Shown here: positions 53,167 through 62,530 of the stretch, one piece after another
Numbering within the stretch: the stretch's first letter is position 1
Layout of the letters: every line of letters begins with the position of its first letter
Assembly: GCA_003248935.1 (NCBI GenBank)
Contig: QFQF01000003.1
Span: forward strand, 124,001 to 188,000
Origin: Sphingobium sp.
Lineage (GTDB): Bacteria; Pseudomonadota; Alphaproteobacteria; Sphingomonadales; Sphingomonadaceae
Direction of reading: 5' to 3'
DNA: 64,000 nucleotides
Notes under the pieces: generated by a model
Told to the model about the DNA's origin: nothing
Seen by the model: only the letters and a program-made list of their open reading frames with translations
Database searches by the model: none
Program-made: the position numbers and the translations under genes

Positions 53167-53949
53167 ATGGGTGACATGAGCAAGGAACCTTCGATGGAGG
53201 AAATTCTGTCCTCCATCAAGCGCATCATTGCCGAGGAAGGCGATGAAGCGACCGCTGCTCCGCGCGGGCTCCGCCGGGGCCGTCTGGAAGTCGTGGCGAG
53301 CGAGCCGGCCTTCGAGGCGCAGGACGATGCGCCCGTCGAGATCGACGCTGTCGACGTCGACGAGGACGATATCCTGGAACTGACGCCGCCGACCGAGGCG
53401 GAAGCCGAAGCAGAGCCCGAAGCCGTCGCTGAGGACGTCATCGAGGAAGAGGCCGCCGTCGCGGAGGACGCGCCGATCGAACTGACGCCGCCGGACGCCG
53501 CAGACGAGATCGAGGTCGCCGAAGAACAGATAATCGCAGAAGACCCGGCGGACGAAACCGTCGCCGGGGAAACCGCCGTGGAAGAGAGTGCCGTGGCGGA
53601 TGTGCAGACAGACCCCGTCGAGGAACCCGCCCCTGTCGTCGAGCAGGTGCTGGAGCTGACCGACGAGATCGAGACGGAGAAGAACGTGACCCCAGCCCAA
53701 GCAGCCCTTTCCCCCGTGGGAGCCGAAAAGATGATTTCCGTCGAAAGCGAAGTTGCCGCCCGTCATTCGCTGTCCGCTTTGTCGTCCATGGTGGTGTCGC
53801 CGGAAAGCGGCGAGACCAACACGCTGGAAGGCATGGTGCGCGAAATGATCCGCCCGATGCTGCGCGAGTGGCTCGACGCCAGGCTGCCCGAACTGGTCGA
53901 GGGCATGGTGGCGAAGGAAATCGCGCGCATCACCGGCGGCGTACGCTGA
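53167..53949 (+). CDS. popZ: PopZ-family polar organising protein (DUF2497)
   Basis: A 260-residue protein matching the PopZ layout: an N-terminal helix (SKEPSMEEILSSIKRIIAEE) that binds client proteins, a long acidic, Pro/Glu-rich disordered middle (about residues 40-185), and C-terminal helices (LEGMVREMIRPMLREWLDAR, then LPELVEGMVAKEIARITGG) that oligomerise. PopZ forms polar condensates anchoring the chromosome and cell-cycle proteins in Caulobacter. The middle region is longer than in Caulobacter PopZ. ATG 53167 has GGGGACTGTT before it. A terminator follows, separating it from valS. Confidence 0.9.
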   Translation: MGDMSKEPSMEEILSSIKRIIAEEGDEATAAPRGLRRGRLEVVASEPAFEAQDDAPVEIDAVDVDEDDILELTPPTEAEAEAEPEAVAEDVIEEEAAVAEDAPIELTPPDAADEIEVAEEQIIAEDPADETVAGETAVEESAVADVQTDPVEEPAPVVEQVLELTDEIETEKNVTPAQAALSPVGAEKMISVESEVAARHSLSALSSMVVSPESGETNTLEGMVREMIRPMLREWLDARLPELVEGMVAKEIARITGGVR

Positions 53950-53999
53950 ACATCCGGACCCGGCGCGGCTGACGCCGCCCGGTCCATCGCATCACGAAG

Positions 54000-54034
54000 C
54001 GGCGCCCGCGCATTATCGCGCGGGGCGCCGTTTT
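54000..54034 (+). terminator. Terminator after popZ
   Basis: Bases 54000-54011 pair with 54018-54030 (one bulged G at 54025) around ATTATC, giving a stable GC stem, followed by TTTTCGTTT. It lies 51 bases after the popZ stop and 71 bases before valS. Confidence 0.85.
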
Positions 54035-54104
54035 CGTTTCCCCTGCCCCGTTCGGTAACGCCGGGTGTTCCACCCGGCCCGAAATCGCTCTAGAGCCCCG
54101 ACCC

Positions 54105-56804
54105 ATGACCGAACTGCCCAAGACCTTCGACCCCGCCGCGATCGAAACCCGCTGGTACGCGCATTGGGAGGAAAACGGCCTGTTCCGCCCGGAACGGCCC
54201 GACGCCACGCCCTTCACGATCGTCAACCCGCCGCCCAACGTGACCGGCAGCCTGCACATCGGCCATGCGCTCGACAACACGCTGCAGGACATCGTCATCC
54301 GCTACGAGCGGCTGCGCGGCAAGGATGCGCTGTGGGTCGTCGGCACCGACCATGCCGGCATCGCGACGCAGATGGTGGTCGAGCGGCAGATGGAGGCACG
54401 GCAGGACAAGCGCAGCAACTACACCCGCGACCAGTTCGTCGAGAAGGTGTGGGAGTGGAAGGCGGAGAGCGGCGGCGCGATCACCCGTCAGCTCCGGCGT
54501 CTGGGCTGCTCGATGGACTGGGCGAACGAACGCTTCACGATGGATGAGGGCTTTTCGAAGGCCGTCGCCCATGTCTTCGTCGAACTGCACAAGCGCGGCC
54601 TCCTTTACCGCGACAAGCGGCTGGTCAACTGGGATCCGCATTTCCGCTCGGCCATTTCCGACCTGGAGGTCGAGACGAAGGAAACCAGCGGCGGCTTCTG
54701 GCGCTTCCGCTATCCGCTCGCCGACGGCGTCACGCTGGCGGACGGGTCCGACCATATCGTCGTCGCCACGACGCGGCCGGAAACGATGCTGGCCGACATG
54801 GCGGTTGCCGTCCATCCCGACGACCCGCGCTATCAGGCGGTGATCGGCAAGGACATCCTCCAGCCGATCACGGGCCGCCGGTTCAAGGTCGTCGCCGACG
54901 AGCATGCCGACCCCGAACTCGGCTCCGGCGCGGTCAAGATCACGCCGGGCCATGACTTCAACGACTTCGATGTCGGCAGGCGCGCCGGGATTGCCGCGTC
55001 GCAGATGCTGAACATGTTCGATGCCGACGCCAATGTCGTGCAGACGGCCGACGGCCTGATCCCCGACCGCTTCCTTGGCCTGCACCGCTTCCGCCACGAC
55101 GGCGTCGACGGCGCGCGGGAGGCCGTGGTTGCCGAGATGAAGGCGCTCAGCCTCCTCGTCCCCCATGTCACGAAGAGCAAGGAGGGCGAACCGGTCGAGG
55201 CGGATTTCGAGCCGCGTACGATCCAGACGCCCTATGGCGACCGCTCCGGCGTCGTCATCGAGCCGTGGCTGACCGACCAGTGGTATGTCGACGCCGCGAC
55301 CCTGGCCAGGCCCGCGATCGAGGCGGTGAAGACCGGCGCGATAGAGATCGTGCCGAAGACCTGGGAAAAGACCTGGTTCAACTGGATGGAGAATATCCAG
55401 CCCTGGTGCGTCTCCCGGCAGTTGTGGTGGGGGCACCAGATTCCGGCCTGGTTCGACGATGACGGCAACAGCTACGTCGCCGAGACGGAGGCGGAGGCGC
55501 AGGCGCTTGCGGGCAACAGGAAACTGACCCGCGATCCCGATGTCCTCGACACCTGGTTCTCCTCGGCGCTGTGGCCGTTCGGGACGCTGGGCTGGCCGGA
55601 GCAGACGACGACGCTGTCGCGGCATTACCCCAACGACCTGCTGATCTCCGGCTTCGACATCCTGTTTTTCTGGGACGCGCGGATGGCGATGCAGGGCATC
55701 GAGTTCATGAAGGACGTGCCCTGGCGCAAGCTGTACCTGCACGGCCTCGTCCGCGCGGCCGACGGGCAGAAGATGTCGAAGTCCAAGGGCAATGTCGTCG
55801 ATCCGCTCGGCCTCATCGACCAGTATGGCGCCGACGCGCTGCGCTTCTTCATGGCGGCGATGGAGAGCCAGGGCCGCGACGTGAAGATGGATGAAAAGCG
55901 GGTCGAGGGCTATCGCAACTTCGCGACGAAGCTGTGGAACGCGGCGCGCTTCCTTCAGGCGAACGGCGTCACCGCCTCGACTGCCCATGAGGCGCCCGCC
56001 GCCGACCTGCCGGTCAATCGCTGGATCATCGCGGAGACGGTCGCGACCGTGCAGGCGATCGACAGGGCGATGGCCGAGCTGCGCTTCGACGCTGCCGCCA
56101 ACGCGATCTACCATTTCGTCTGGGATCAGTTCTGCGACTGGTACATCGAACTGACCAAGGGCGCGATGGATGCGGAGACGCAGGCGGTCGCAGGCTGGGC
56201 ATTTGACCAGATCCTGGTGATGCTCCACCCGTTCATGCCGTTCATCACCGAGGAGCTCTGGCACCTGACCGGCACGCGAGCGAACGAACTGATCGTCGCG
56301 CAATGGCCGCAGGCGCTGGCCGCCGTCGATACGCAGGCGCAGGCGGAGATCGACTGGCTGATCCGGCTGGTCAGCGCGATCCGCACCGGGCGGACCGAAC
56401 TCAACGTGCCGCCGGGCGCGAAGCTGCCCATGGTGGTGCGCGACGCCGCCGAGGAGACGCACCGGCGGCTCGACCGGCAGGGCGTGGCGCTGGCCCGACT
56501 GGGCCGGGTCGAGAGCCTGACCTTCGGCGATCCCCCGGCGGGCGGCGCGGCGCAGATCGTCGTCGACGAGGCGACGTTCATCCTGCCGCTGGAGGGCGTG
56601 ATCGACCTCGCGGCTGAGAAGGCGCGGCTCGCCAAGGCGCTTGAGGGCGCGAAGAAGGAGCGCGACGCCCTCGCCGGCCGTCTGTCGAACGCCAGCTTCG
56701 TCGAACGGGCCAAGCCCGAAGCGGTGGAGAAGGCCAGGGCCGACCATGCGGACAAGGCGGCGGAGGCGGAGCGGCTGGAAGCGGCGCTCACGCGGCTGGG
56801 CTGA
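54105..56804 (+). CDS. valS: Valyl-tRNA synthetase
   Basis: Class I aminoacyl-tRNA synthetase charging tRNA-Val, 899 residues. The HIGH motif is in TGSLHIGHALDNTLQD and the KMSKS motif in GQKMSKSKGNVVDPLGLIDQ; an editing (CP1) domain lies between (about residues 190-400). The C-terminal coiled-coil arm (IDLAAEKARLAKALEGAKKE) is present. Length is normal for bacterial ValRS. It is followed 14 bases later by gloA. Confidence 0.98.
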   Translation: MTELPKTFDPAAIETRWYAHWEENGLFRPERPDATPFTIVNPPPNVTGSLHIGHALDNTLQDIVIRYERLRGKDALWVVGTDHAGIATQMVVERQMEARQDKRSNYTRDQFVEKVWEWKAESGGAITRQLRRLGCSMDWANERFTMDEGFSKAVAHVFVELHKRGLLYRDKRLVNWDPHFRSAISDLEVETKETSGGFWRFRYPLADGVTLADGSDHIVVATTRPETMLADMAVAVHPDDPRYQAVIGKDILQPITGRRFKVVADEHADPELGSGAVKITPGHDFNDFDVGRRAGIAASQMLNMFDADANVVQTADGLIPDRFLGLHRFRHDGVDGAREAVVAEMKALSLLVPHVTKSKEGEPVEADFEPRTIQTPYGDRSGVVIEPWLTDQWYVDAATLARPAIEAVKTGAIEIVPKTWEKTWFNWMENIQPWCVSRQLWWGHQIPAWFDDDGNSYVAETEAEAQALAGNRKLTRDPDVLDTWFSSALWPFGTLGWPEQTTTLSRHYPNDLLISGFDILFFWDARMAMQGIEFMKDVPWRKLYLHGLVRAADGQKMSKSKGNVVDPLGLIDQYGADALRFFMAAMESQGRDVKMDEKRVEGYRNFATKLWNAARFLQANGVTASTAHEAPAADLPVNRWIIAETVATVQAIDRAMAELRFDAAANAIYHFVWDQFCDWYIELTKGAMDAETQAVAGWAFDQILVMLHPFMPFITEELWHLTGTRANELIVAQWPQALAAVDTQAQAEIDWLIRLVSAIRTGRTELNVPPGAKLPMVVRDAAEETHRRLDRQGVALARLGRVESLTFGDPPAGGAAQIVVDEATFILPLEGVIDLAAEKARLAKALEGAKKERDALAGRLSNASFVERAKPEAVEKARADHADKAAEAERLEAALTRLG

Positions 56805-56818
56805 AAGGGAGAACGAGA

Positions 56819-57331
56819 GTGACACGTCCAGCCGAAACACGCGGTTTCACGCTCAACCAGACGATGCTGCGGGTCCGCAACCCGCAGGCGTCCGTCGCCT
56901 TCTACCGCGACGTGCTGGGCATGACGCTGCTGCAACGGCTGGATTTCGCCGAGATGCGTTTCTCGCTCTATTTCATGGCCTATCTGGCCGAGGACGAGAT
57001 CATTCCGGACGACCCGGCGGAACGCGCGCGCTTCATCTTCTCGCGTGAGACGACGCTGGAGCTGACCCATAATTGGGGAACGGAGAGCGACCCCGCCTTT
57101 GCCGGCTATCACAGCGGCAATGACGAGCCGCGCGGCTTTGGCCATCTGGGCATCAGCGTGCCCGACGTCGACGCCGCCTGCGCCCGTTTCGAGGCGATGG
57201 ACGTCCCGTTCCGCAAGCGCCCGCAGGACGGGAAGATGAAGGGCATCGCCTTCATCACCGACCCGGACGGCTACTGGATCGAAATCCTCTCGCCGGGCGG
57301 GATGACGGGGGCCGTCGCCGCCCAGGACTGA
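56819..57331 (+). CDS. gloA: Lactoylglutathione lyase (glyoxalase I)
   Basis: Converts the methylglyoxal-glutathione hemithioacetal to S-lactoylglutathione. The 170-residue protein (GTG start, AAGGGAGAACGAGA upstream) has the glyoxalase signatures FTLNQTMLRVRNPQASVAFY, TLELTHNWGTE, GFGHLGISVPDVDAAC and DPDGYWIEI, with metal ligands Gln, Glu, His and Glu in the usual places. Length matches the Ni2+/Zn2+ GloA family. Confidence 0.96.
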   Translation: MTRPAETRGFTLNQTMLRVRNPQASVAFYRDVLGMTLLQRLDFAEMRFSLYFMAYLAEDEIIPDDPAERARFIFSRETTLELTHNWGTESDPAFAGYHSGNDEPRGFGHLGISVPDVDAACARFEAMDVPFRKRPQDGKMKGIAFITDPDGYWIEILSPGGMTGAVAAQD

Positions 57332-57359
57332 TGCAGGGCGAAGCTTCCCCCTCCCCCGG

Positions 57360-58763
57360 TCAATAGGCGTTGCGCTGCCAGAACAGCACGAAGGCGGTGC
57401 GCATCAGAATCGAGAGGTCGAGCGAGAGCGACCAGCGCTCCATATATTCAAGGTCGCTTTCCACCCGGTTGCGGATATCGGTCTCATGCAGGGTGTTACC
57501 GCGGAAGCCGCGCACCTGCGCAAGGCCGGTGAGCCCCGGCTTCATCCGGTGACGCGCGGCATAGCGGTCGACAACATCCTCGTAGAGCCGGTCGGCCGCC
57601 TTCGCGCCATAGGCGTGCGGACGCGGGCCGACGAGCGACATCGAGCCGTTCAGGACGTTGAACAGCTGCGGCAGTTCGTCGATGCTGAGCTTGCGGATGA
57701 TCGCGCCGACCTTCGTAATGCGGTTGTCGTTGCGGGTGACGAGGCGGTCGGCGTTCCGGTCGGCCGCCTCCGCATACATGCTGCGGAACTTCCACATCGT
57801 GAACGGCTGGTTGTTGAGGCCGCAGCGATACTGGCGGAAAAGGATCGGCCCCGGCGATTCCAGCCGGATCGCGAGGGCGACCGCCGCCAGCAGCGGCGAG
57901 AGCAGGACCAGCGCGGCCAGCGCGACCAGCCGGTCCATGCACGTCTTGATCAGCGCCGCCACCCCGTCCGCCGGGCGGGTGTAGAGCGCGAGCGCGTTCA
58001 GCTGCCCCACGCGGGCGAGGCGCATGACGCCATGCTCCGCGAGCGCCGCGGGCGGCAGCAGCAGCACGTCGACATTGACCGTCTCCAGTTGGCGGACGAT
58101 GTGCCGGATACGCTCTTCCTGATGCCAGGGCAGGTTGATGACGACCGCGTCGACCTCCCCCTGACGCGCACGTTCGACCAGCCGCGAAAGCCCTTCGCCC
58201 GGCGCGGCCGAAGCGTCCTGCGCCGCATCGTCGAACACGCCGACGAAGGTGCCGAGCGCATTGGCGCGCAGCCGCAACTCGACATCGGCCAGGTCGCCGC
58301 CGACGCCATAGACACCGATGCGCGTCCCCGCCCCCTCCCTGCGCGAAGAAGAGAAGGCCATCCATACGGCCATGCGGGCAACGGCGATGGCGACAAGGCC
58401 GAGGCCGGCGGACGCCGCGAACCAGAGGCGCGATAGATCCTGGCTGGTCTTCGTCGAGAAGGCGAAGATCACGACCAGCAGCGCCGCCTTCAGCCAGTTG
58501 CCGAGGCGCCCAGCCAGCAGGTCGCGGCCGACGACGGACTCGGCCGCGTCGGTGAAGCGGTATGTGAGGACGAAATAGCCGCCGATCCACAACGCGCCGG
58601 ACATGACCAGCGCTGCTACGGTGTCGGCATACCATTTCTCGATGACGAGGGTGGAGGCCAGCAGCGTCAGGACAAGCGCGCCCAGTTCGGCCGCCGCGGC
58701 AACCTCCCGCACGGCGCGGGCGCTCATGCGCGGACGGGTGCGGACGACGGGTATCTCGTTCAT
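57360..58763 (-). CDS. Undecaprenyl-phosphate glycosylphosphotransferase (WcaJ/GumD-like)
   Basis: Initiating enzyme of exopolysaccharide synthesis, transferring a hexose 1-phosphate to undecaprenyl phosphate. From ATG 58763 (MNEIPVVRTRPRMSARAVRE) it has 467 residues: four N-terminal helices, a CoA-binding-like domain (around 140-250), a fifth hydrophobic segment, then the catalytic PGT domain with ESPGPILFRQYRCGLNNQPF, KFRSMY and LSIDELPQLFNVLNGSMSLV followed by GPRPHA. An upstream ATG at 58829 is possible. No other polysaccharide genes sit next to it, so it works with a cluster elsewhere. Confidence 0.94.
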   Translation of the reverse strand: MNEIPVVRTRPRMSARAVREVAAAAELGALVLTLLASTLVIEKWYADTVAALVMSGALWIGGYFVLTYRFTDAAESVVGRDLLAGRLGNWLKAALLVVIFAFSTKTSQDLSRLWFAASAGLGLVAIAVARMAVWMAFSSSRREGAGTRIGVYGVGGDLADVELRLRANALGTFVGVFDDAAQDASAAPGEGLSRLVERARQGEVDAVVINLPWHQEERIRHIVRQLETVNVDVLLLPPAALAEHGVMRLARVGQLNALALYTRPADGVAALIKTCMDRLVALAALVLLSPLLAAVALAIRLESPGPILFRQYRCGLNNQPFTMWKFRSMYAEAADRNADRLVTRNDNRITKVGAIIRKLSIDELPQLFNVLNGSMSLVGPRPHAYGAKAADRLYEDVVDRYAARHRMKPGLTGLAQVRGFRGNTLHETDIRNRVESDLEYMERWSLSLDLSILMRTAFVLFWQRNAY

Positions 58764-58980
58764 GATGTCCCCGCGCGCGGCGTCACCCCCCGCACGCCCC
58801 TGCGAACCGATGCTGCCGTCAAAGGACATTGGACAATCACGCTTCCCGGAAACGCCATGGCGTTAAAATAAACCGAATGAAGGCGCATTCAAACCGCGGA
58901 ACGCCGGAACCCGGTCGACACGGCCATCAGCGCTTCGACGCCAGCATTTAGGGCATGGAAGCGGCCACGCCAAGCGTCCG

Positions 58981-59778
58981 TTAGCGTGCGGCGCCCTGCC
59001 CGTACCAGCATGCGGGCAGAGCGAAGTCCGGCAGGTGGTCTTCGACCCTGACGTCAAGCGGATGCGGATAGGGACCGGCGGCGGGCGTGAAGCGGGCACG
59101 GTCCCGCCGCAGGAAGGTGAATTCCATCACCGGCGGAATGGCGATGCCGCCGCGCTCGACCGGCGGCACGGCATTGTTCGGGTGGACGTGCACGATCGCA
59201 TGGGTGCGCGACAGGCGCCGGAACACCGCGCCGATCTCCTCCAGGCCGAGCGGCGTGTGGAGATTGCCCAGATGGTGGAATTCGATCGTCATGATCCGGA
59301 ACCGCGACAGCAGCGCGTCGGAGACGGAGGCCAGCACCCGGTATTCGGCGCCCTCGATATCCATGTCGAGGATGAGGTCGCCTTCGGCCGGGGCTACTGC
59401 CGCGCAGAAGCCGTCGAAGGTGACCCGCATGTCGTCCGCATAGGTGTCGAAGGACCGGCGGGTGAAGTGGAACAGCGGGTGCGGCGCGGGCGGCCCGTCC
59501 ACGCGCGCGTCGGCGATGAAGACGGGAATGCCCAGATCGGCCAGCGCCGCATCGAAGTGGCATTCGGTGTAGGTGCCCGGCGAGATGCAGGCGGCGATGC
59601 CGTCGAGATCGTCAGGCACCAGATAGCCGCCGCCGACCGCGCCGCCCAGCCGCCGCAGCGGGATCGACGCATCCACCGGCCGCATCAGCCCGAGCGCGGT
59701 CTCCACATCGGCCAGCGGAACGGTCCGCTCGGTCCAGAAACCCTTGCCCAGCATGAAGGCGCGCGCATGTCGGAGCAT
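58981..59778 (-). CDS. FkbM-family methyltransferase-like protein
   Basis: A 265-residue protein (MLRHARAFMLGKGFWTERTV) with a Rossmann-like core: AVGGGYLVPDDL, TYTECHFDAALADLG and the FkbM-type motif ILDMDIEGAEYRVLASVSDA followed by MTIEFHHLGNL. FkbM enzymes O-methylate sugars and polyketides; here the canonical G-x-G SAM loop is not clear. It lies next to the WcaJ-like transferase on the same strand, suggesting a glycan-linked role. A 22-bp repeat copy lies 127 bases upstream (59905-59926). Confidence 0.75.
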   Translation of the reverse strand: MLRHARAFMLGKGFWTERTVPLADVETALGLMRPVDASIPLRRLGGAVGGGYLVPDDLDGIAACISPGTYTECHFDAALADLGIPVFIADARVDGPPAPHPLFHFTRRSFDTYADDMRVTFDGFCAAVAPAEGDLILDMDIEGAEYRVLASVSDALLSRFRIMTIEFHHLGNLHTPLGLEEIGAVFRRLSRTHAIVHVHPNNAVPPVERGGIAIPPVMEFTFLRRDRARFTPAAGPYPHPLDVRVEDHLPDFALPACWYGQGAAR

Positions 59779-59904
59779 AATGTGCGGTGATCCTGTCGGA
59801 GGAAGGACGGAGCAGCATTCATGAGCGAAGCGCGGGCCGGTGGAAAGCGCCTTCCGATGATATCCCCCGCCCCATCTGTTTCAAAACGGGCGGGCGGTTT
59901 CCAA

Positions 59905-59926
59905 CGAAGTTGCGGAAGTTGCGGGT
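59905..59926 (-). repeat. 22-bp dispersed repeat, copy 2
   Basis: Exact reverse complement of the 41748-41769 sequence: two GAAGTTGCG units followed by GGT. It lies in the 278-base gap between the FkbM-like and ThuA-like genes; I see no gene in that gap. Confidence 0.75.
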
Positions 59927-60056
59927 TGCCATGCACCGTTCCCGGCCCTCCCCGAAAAGCGATCGATCAGCCGTTCAGGCGCATGGAAAATCCCGCCGGA
60001 ACATATGTTTGCACCCCATATCTATCATCGGTCGGCGACGGTAGGACAGCCGCCCT

Positions 60057-61184
60057 TCAACGTGCGGGGGCGGATGCGTCGCACGCGGCTCCCTTCGCCG
60101 CGGCCCAGCGGACCGCATTTTCCAGCATCGTCGCATTGTTCGGCTCGGCATAGGCTTCGGGCATATGGCCGATGGCGGTATAGAACATCCGCCCCCTGCC
60201 CACGCAGCGCGTCCACGCGATCGGATGATCCCCCATGCGCAGCGACTGCCCCTCCGACCCGACGGGCGCATAGCTGCCCTCGTCAAGGGTCGCGACGATC
60301 CGGGCACCGCTATCGCGCGGGTTCGCGCGGAACGAATACCATTCGTCGCGCATCAGCCATTCCGCCGGAAGCCCGCGCGCGAGCGGACTGTCCCGTCCTT
60401 CGACGACGACCCGGGCATCCTGAAACTGCGGCTTCATCGGGTGCCCGGCGAACCGCGCGCCGATCAGGCCGTCGGTGTACCAGTCCCAGAAGGTCGCAGG
60501 ATCGCCCGCCGCGCCATGGATGCCGATGAAGCCGCCGCCACCCTCCACATAGGCCTTCAGCGCCGCGCGCTGCGACATGGTGAGGACGTCGCCGCTGACA
60601 TTGTTCCAGACCACGGCATCGAACCGGCGCAGGACCGGCGGCGTGATCGCCCCGCCCTTGCCGGTGACCACCACCGTCCAGCCGAGGCGCGCGCCGATCG
60701 CCTGCAACGCGGCGCGGGCCGCATCGACCGAGGGCCCGTCGCGAAAGCCGGTCATCTTTTCGAACACCAGCACGCTCGGCTTGCCCTTCGGCAGATCAAA
60801 GGCGGGGCGATCATTATCGTACCGCTCACAGCGCGCCACCCGGTCCGCCGCCGTCACCGGCAGAGCGCGCAGGGCCGTGTCGGCGGCGGCCAGCTTCGCC
60901 TGCGACAGCCCCTTCATGTCCGCGAGCGAGCGCAGGGTGAGGATGGCGGCGAAGGTCGGCGCCCGGGTCGAAAAGAACCGGGGCGGCAGTACGGTGAGCG
61001 CTTCGGGCAGGGTGCCATCCACAGCGCCCCTGGCGGCAGGGCTTGTCAGAACGTCGACCAGCGGCAGGTCGATCGAGAAGGGTGCGGTGCGCAGGGGGCA
61101 GTCAGTGACCGACTGTGCCGCGGCCTGTCCGGCGGGCAGCAGACCCAGCATCAATCCGGCCGCAAACCCCAGAACCGTCTTCAT
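60057..61184 (-). CDS. Exported ThuA-domain protein
   Basis: A 375-residue protein with a signal peptide (MKTVLGFAAGLMLGLLPAGQ, cleavage after AAA). Residues about 130-365 match the ThuA/glutamine-amidotransferase-like fold: VLVFEKMTGFRDGPSVDAAR, DAVVWNNVSGDVLTMSQRAA and GGGFIGIHGAAGDPATFWDW, then GRGRMFYTAIGHMPEAY. ThuA proteins act on trehalose or other sugars in some rhizobia; the exported form probably binds or modifies a sugar outside the cytoplasm. The N-terminal 120 residues are unique. Confidence 0.8.
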   Translation of the reverse strand: MKTVLGFAAGLMLGLLPAGQAAAQSVTDCPLRTAPFSIDLPLVDVLTSPAARGAVDGTLPEALTVLPPRFFSTRAPTFAAILTLRSLADMKGLSQAKLAAADTALRALPVTAADRVARCERYDNDRPAFDLPKGKPSVLVFEKMTGFRDGPSVDAARAALQAIGARLGWTVVVTGKGGAITPPVLRRFDAVVWNNVSGDVLTMSQRAALKAYVEGGGGFIGIHGAAGDPATFWDWYTDGLIGARFAGHPMKPQFQDARVVVEGRDSPLARGLPAEWLMRDEWYSFRANPRDSGARIVATLDEGSYAPVGSEGQSLRMGDHPIAWTRCVGRGRMFYTAIGHMPEAYAEPNNATMLENAVRWAAAKGAACDASAPAR

Positions 61185-61281
61185 CCCGTACCCCGCAAAG
61201 CCATTGTCAGCACGGACCTGTAGAGCAAGCGCCGCGCGGAAAAGGAAGGGTGGGCAACAGGATAGGTGAAATTTTACCCGA

Positions 61282-61608
61282 TCAGATCGAGAAGCTGGAC
61301 CCGCAGCCGCAACCGGCGGTGGCGTTGGGATTGGCGACCTTGAACGCGGCGCCGCCCAGATCCTCGACGAAATCGACCGCTGCGCCGCGCACGAGGTCGA
61401 GGCTCATCGGGTCGACGACAAGGGTCACGCCGTCCCGCTCCACCGTCACGTCATCGTTTTCGACCGCTTCGCTGAGGCCGAAGCGATACTGGAAGCCGGA
61501 GCAGCCCCCGCCCTCCACGGCAAGGCGCAGGATCGCCGGCTTGCCCTGCTTGGCGGCGATGACGGCCACGCGGGCGGCGGCGGACTGGGTGAGGTCGATG
61601 TCGCTCAT
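61282..61608 (-). CDS. erpA: Iron-sulfur cluster insertion protein (A-type, ErpA-like)
   Basis: A-type Fe-S carrier, 108 residues, starting MSDIDLTQSAAARVAVIAAK. The three cluster ligands are Cys36 in EGGGCSGFQYRF and Cys100/Cys102 in AGCGCGSSFSI. It hands [4Fe-4S] clusters to target enzymes. ErpA and IscA cannot be separated with certainty from sequence alone; the conserved GGAAFKVANPNA segment favours ErpA. ATG 61608 is chosen from the family N-terminus. Confidence 0.9.
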   Translation of the reverse strand: MSDIDLTQSAAARVAVIAAKQGKPAILRLAVEGGGCSGFQYRFGLSEAVENDDVTVERDGVTLVVDPMSLDLVRGAAVDFVEDLGGAAFKVANPNATAGCGCGSSFSI

Positions 61609-61693
61609 GCGCACAAGATAGGAAGATGCGAAAGGCCCGGCAAGCCATCGCCCGCCAGGCCTTTCGAAATACGGTATGAAGAGCGGGTCGCGA

Positions 61694-62419
61694 TTACTTC
61701 GCGGCCGCCTCCTCGCGGCTGGTCGGACCACCCATGGCGACCGGCGGGCGGGCGTTGAGGGCGACCACATATTCGGCGCCGGCGACGAACGGCAGCGGGT
61801 TCACCGCAGCGCCGTCGACACGCACTTCATAGTGCAGGTGGCTGCCGGTCGAGCGGCCGGTCGACCCCATGAGGCCGATGATCTGGCCGCGACGCACGCG
61901 GGTGTTGGGTTCCACGATCAGCTTCGACATGTGGCCGTAGCGGGTCTCAAGACCGTTGCCGTGGGAAATTTCCACAAGGTTGCCGTAGCCGCTGGCCCAG
62001 CCTGCGCGGGCGACGACACCGTCGGCGGTCGCATAGATCGGGGTGCCGACCGGACCGGGGATATCAATGCCCTTGTGCATGCGGGCACGGCCGTTGAACG
62101 GATCGGACCGCACGCCGTAGCTGCTGGTCAGCGAGATCGCCTTTTCGACCGGGCGACCCGAGGGGATGTAGACGGCGGACTTCACGCCGTTGTCCATACG
62201 CTTCCAGTCGGCGAACAGGCTGGAAAAACCGGCGTCGCCCTTCCCCATGGTGCTGGCGCTCGCCTCTGCGATGTCGCCATAGGGACCGTCTTCCTCGTCT
62301 GCGGCAGCGCGGGCCGGCGCGGCGGCGCACAGGGCGCCGAATGCAGCAACAGCGATGAAAGCGCGGAAGGAATGGAACGAACGAATGCTTTTCGCGTTAT
62401 TTTTATAACGTTGCGACAT
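61694..62419 (-). CDS. M23-family peptidase (LytM domain)
   Basis: A 241-residue exported protein: signal peptide (MSQRYKNNAKSIRSFHSFRA, hydrophobic core to about residue 38), linker, and a C-terminal M23 domain with metal ligands in MHKGIDIPGPVG (H-x-x-x-D) and SHLHYEVRV (H-x-H). It would cleave peptidoglycan cross-links, in cell division or envelope maintenance. The catalytic residues are intact, unlike EnvC-type activators. It is a single-gene unit. Confidence 0.92.
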   Translation of the reverse strand: MSQRYKNNAKSIRSFHSFRAFIAVAAFGALCAAAPARAAADEEDGPYGDIAEASASTMGKGDAGFSSLFADWKRMDNGVKSAVYIPSGRPVEKAISLTSSYGVRSDPFNGRARMHKGIDIPGPVGTPIYATADGVVARAGWASGYGNLVEISHGNGLETRYGHMSKLIVEPNTRVRRGQIIGLMGSTGRSTGSHLHYEVRVDGAAVNPLPFVAGAEYVVALNARPPVAMGGPTSREEAAAK

Positions 62420-62530
62420 GCGTACCCCGACATCGTCACTACGCGGTTTTCGCCGCGCATGGCGTTTGACCCGATTTATCTAAAAAGCAGCTTGTGCTGC
62501 CCCCGTGCCGTTAACTCTGCAAATTCAGAC

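Noticed and set aside
54090..56840. 916-codon open frame on the minus strand opposite valS
   Set aside because: It mirrors valS, is Arg/Asp/His-rich with no domain, and reflects GC-driven codon use; valS has all family motifs.
59821..60153. Small plus-strand open frame in the FkbM-ThuA gap
   Set aside because: No ribosome binding site, and it runs antisense into the ThuA gene.
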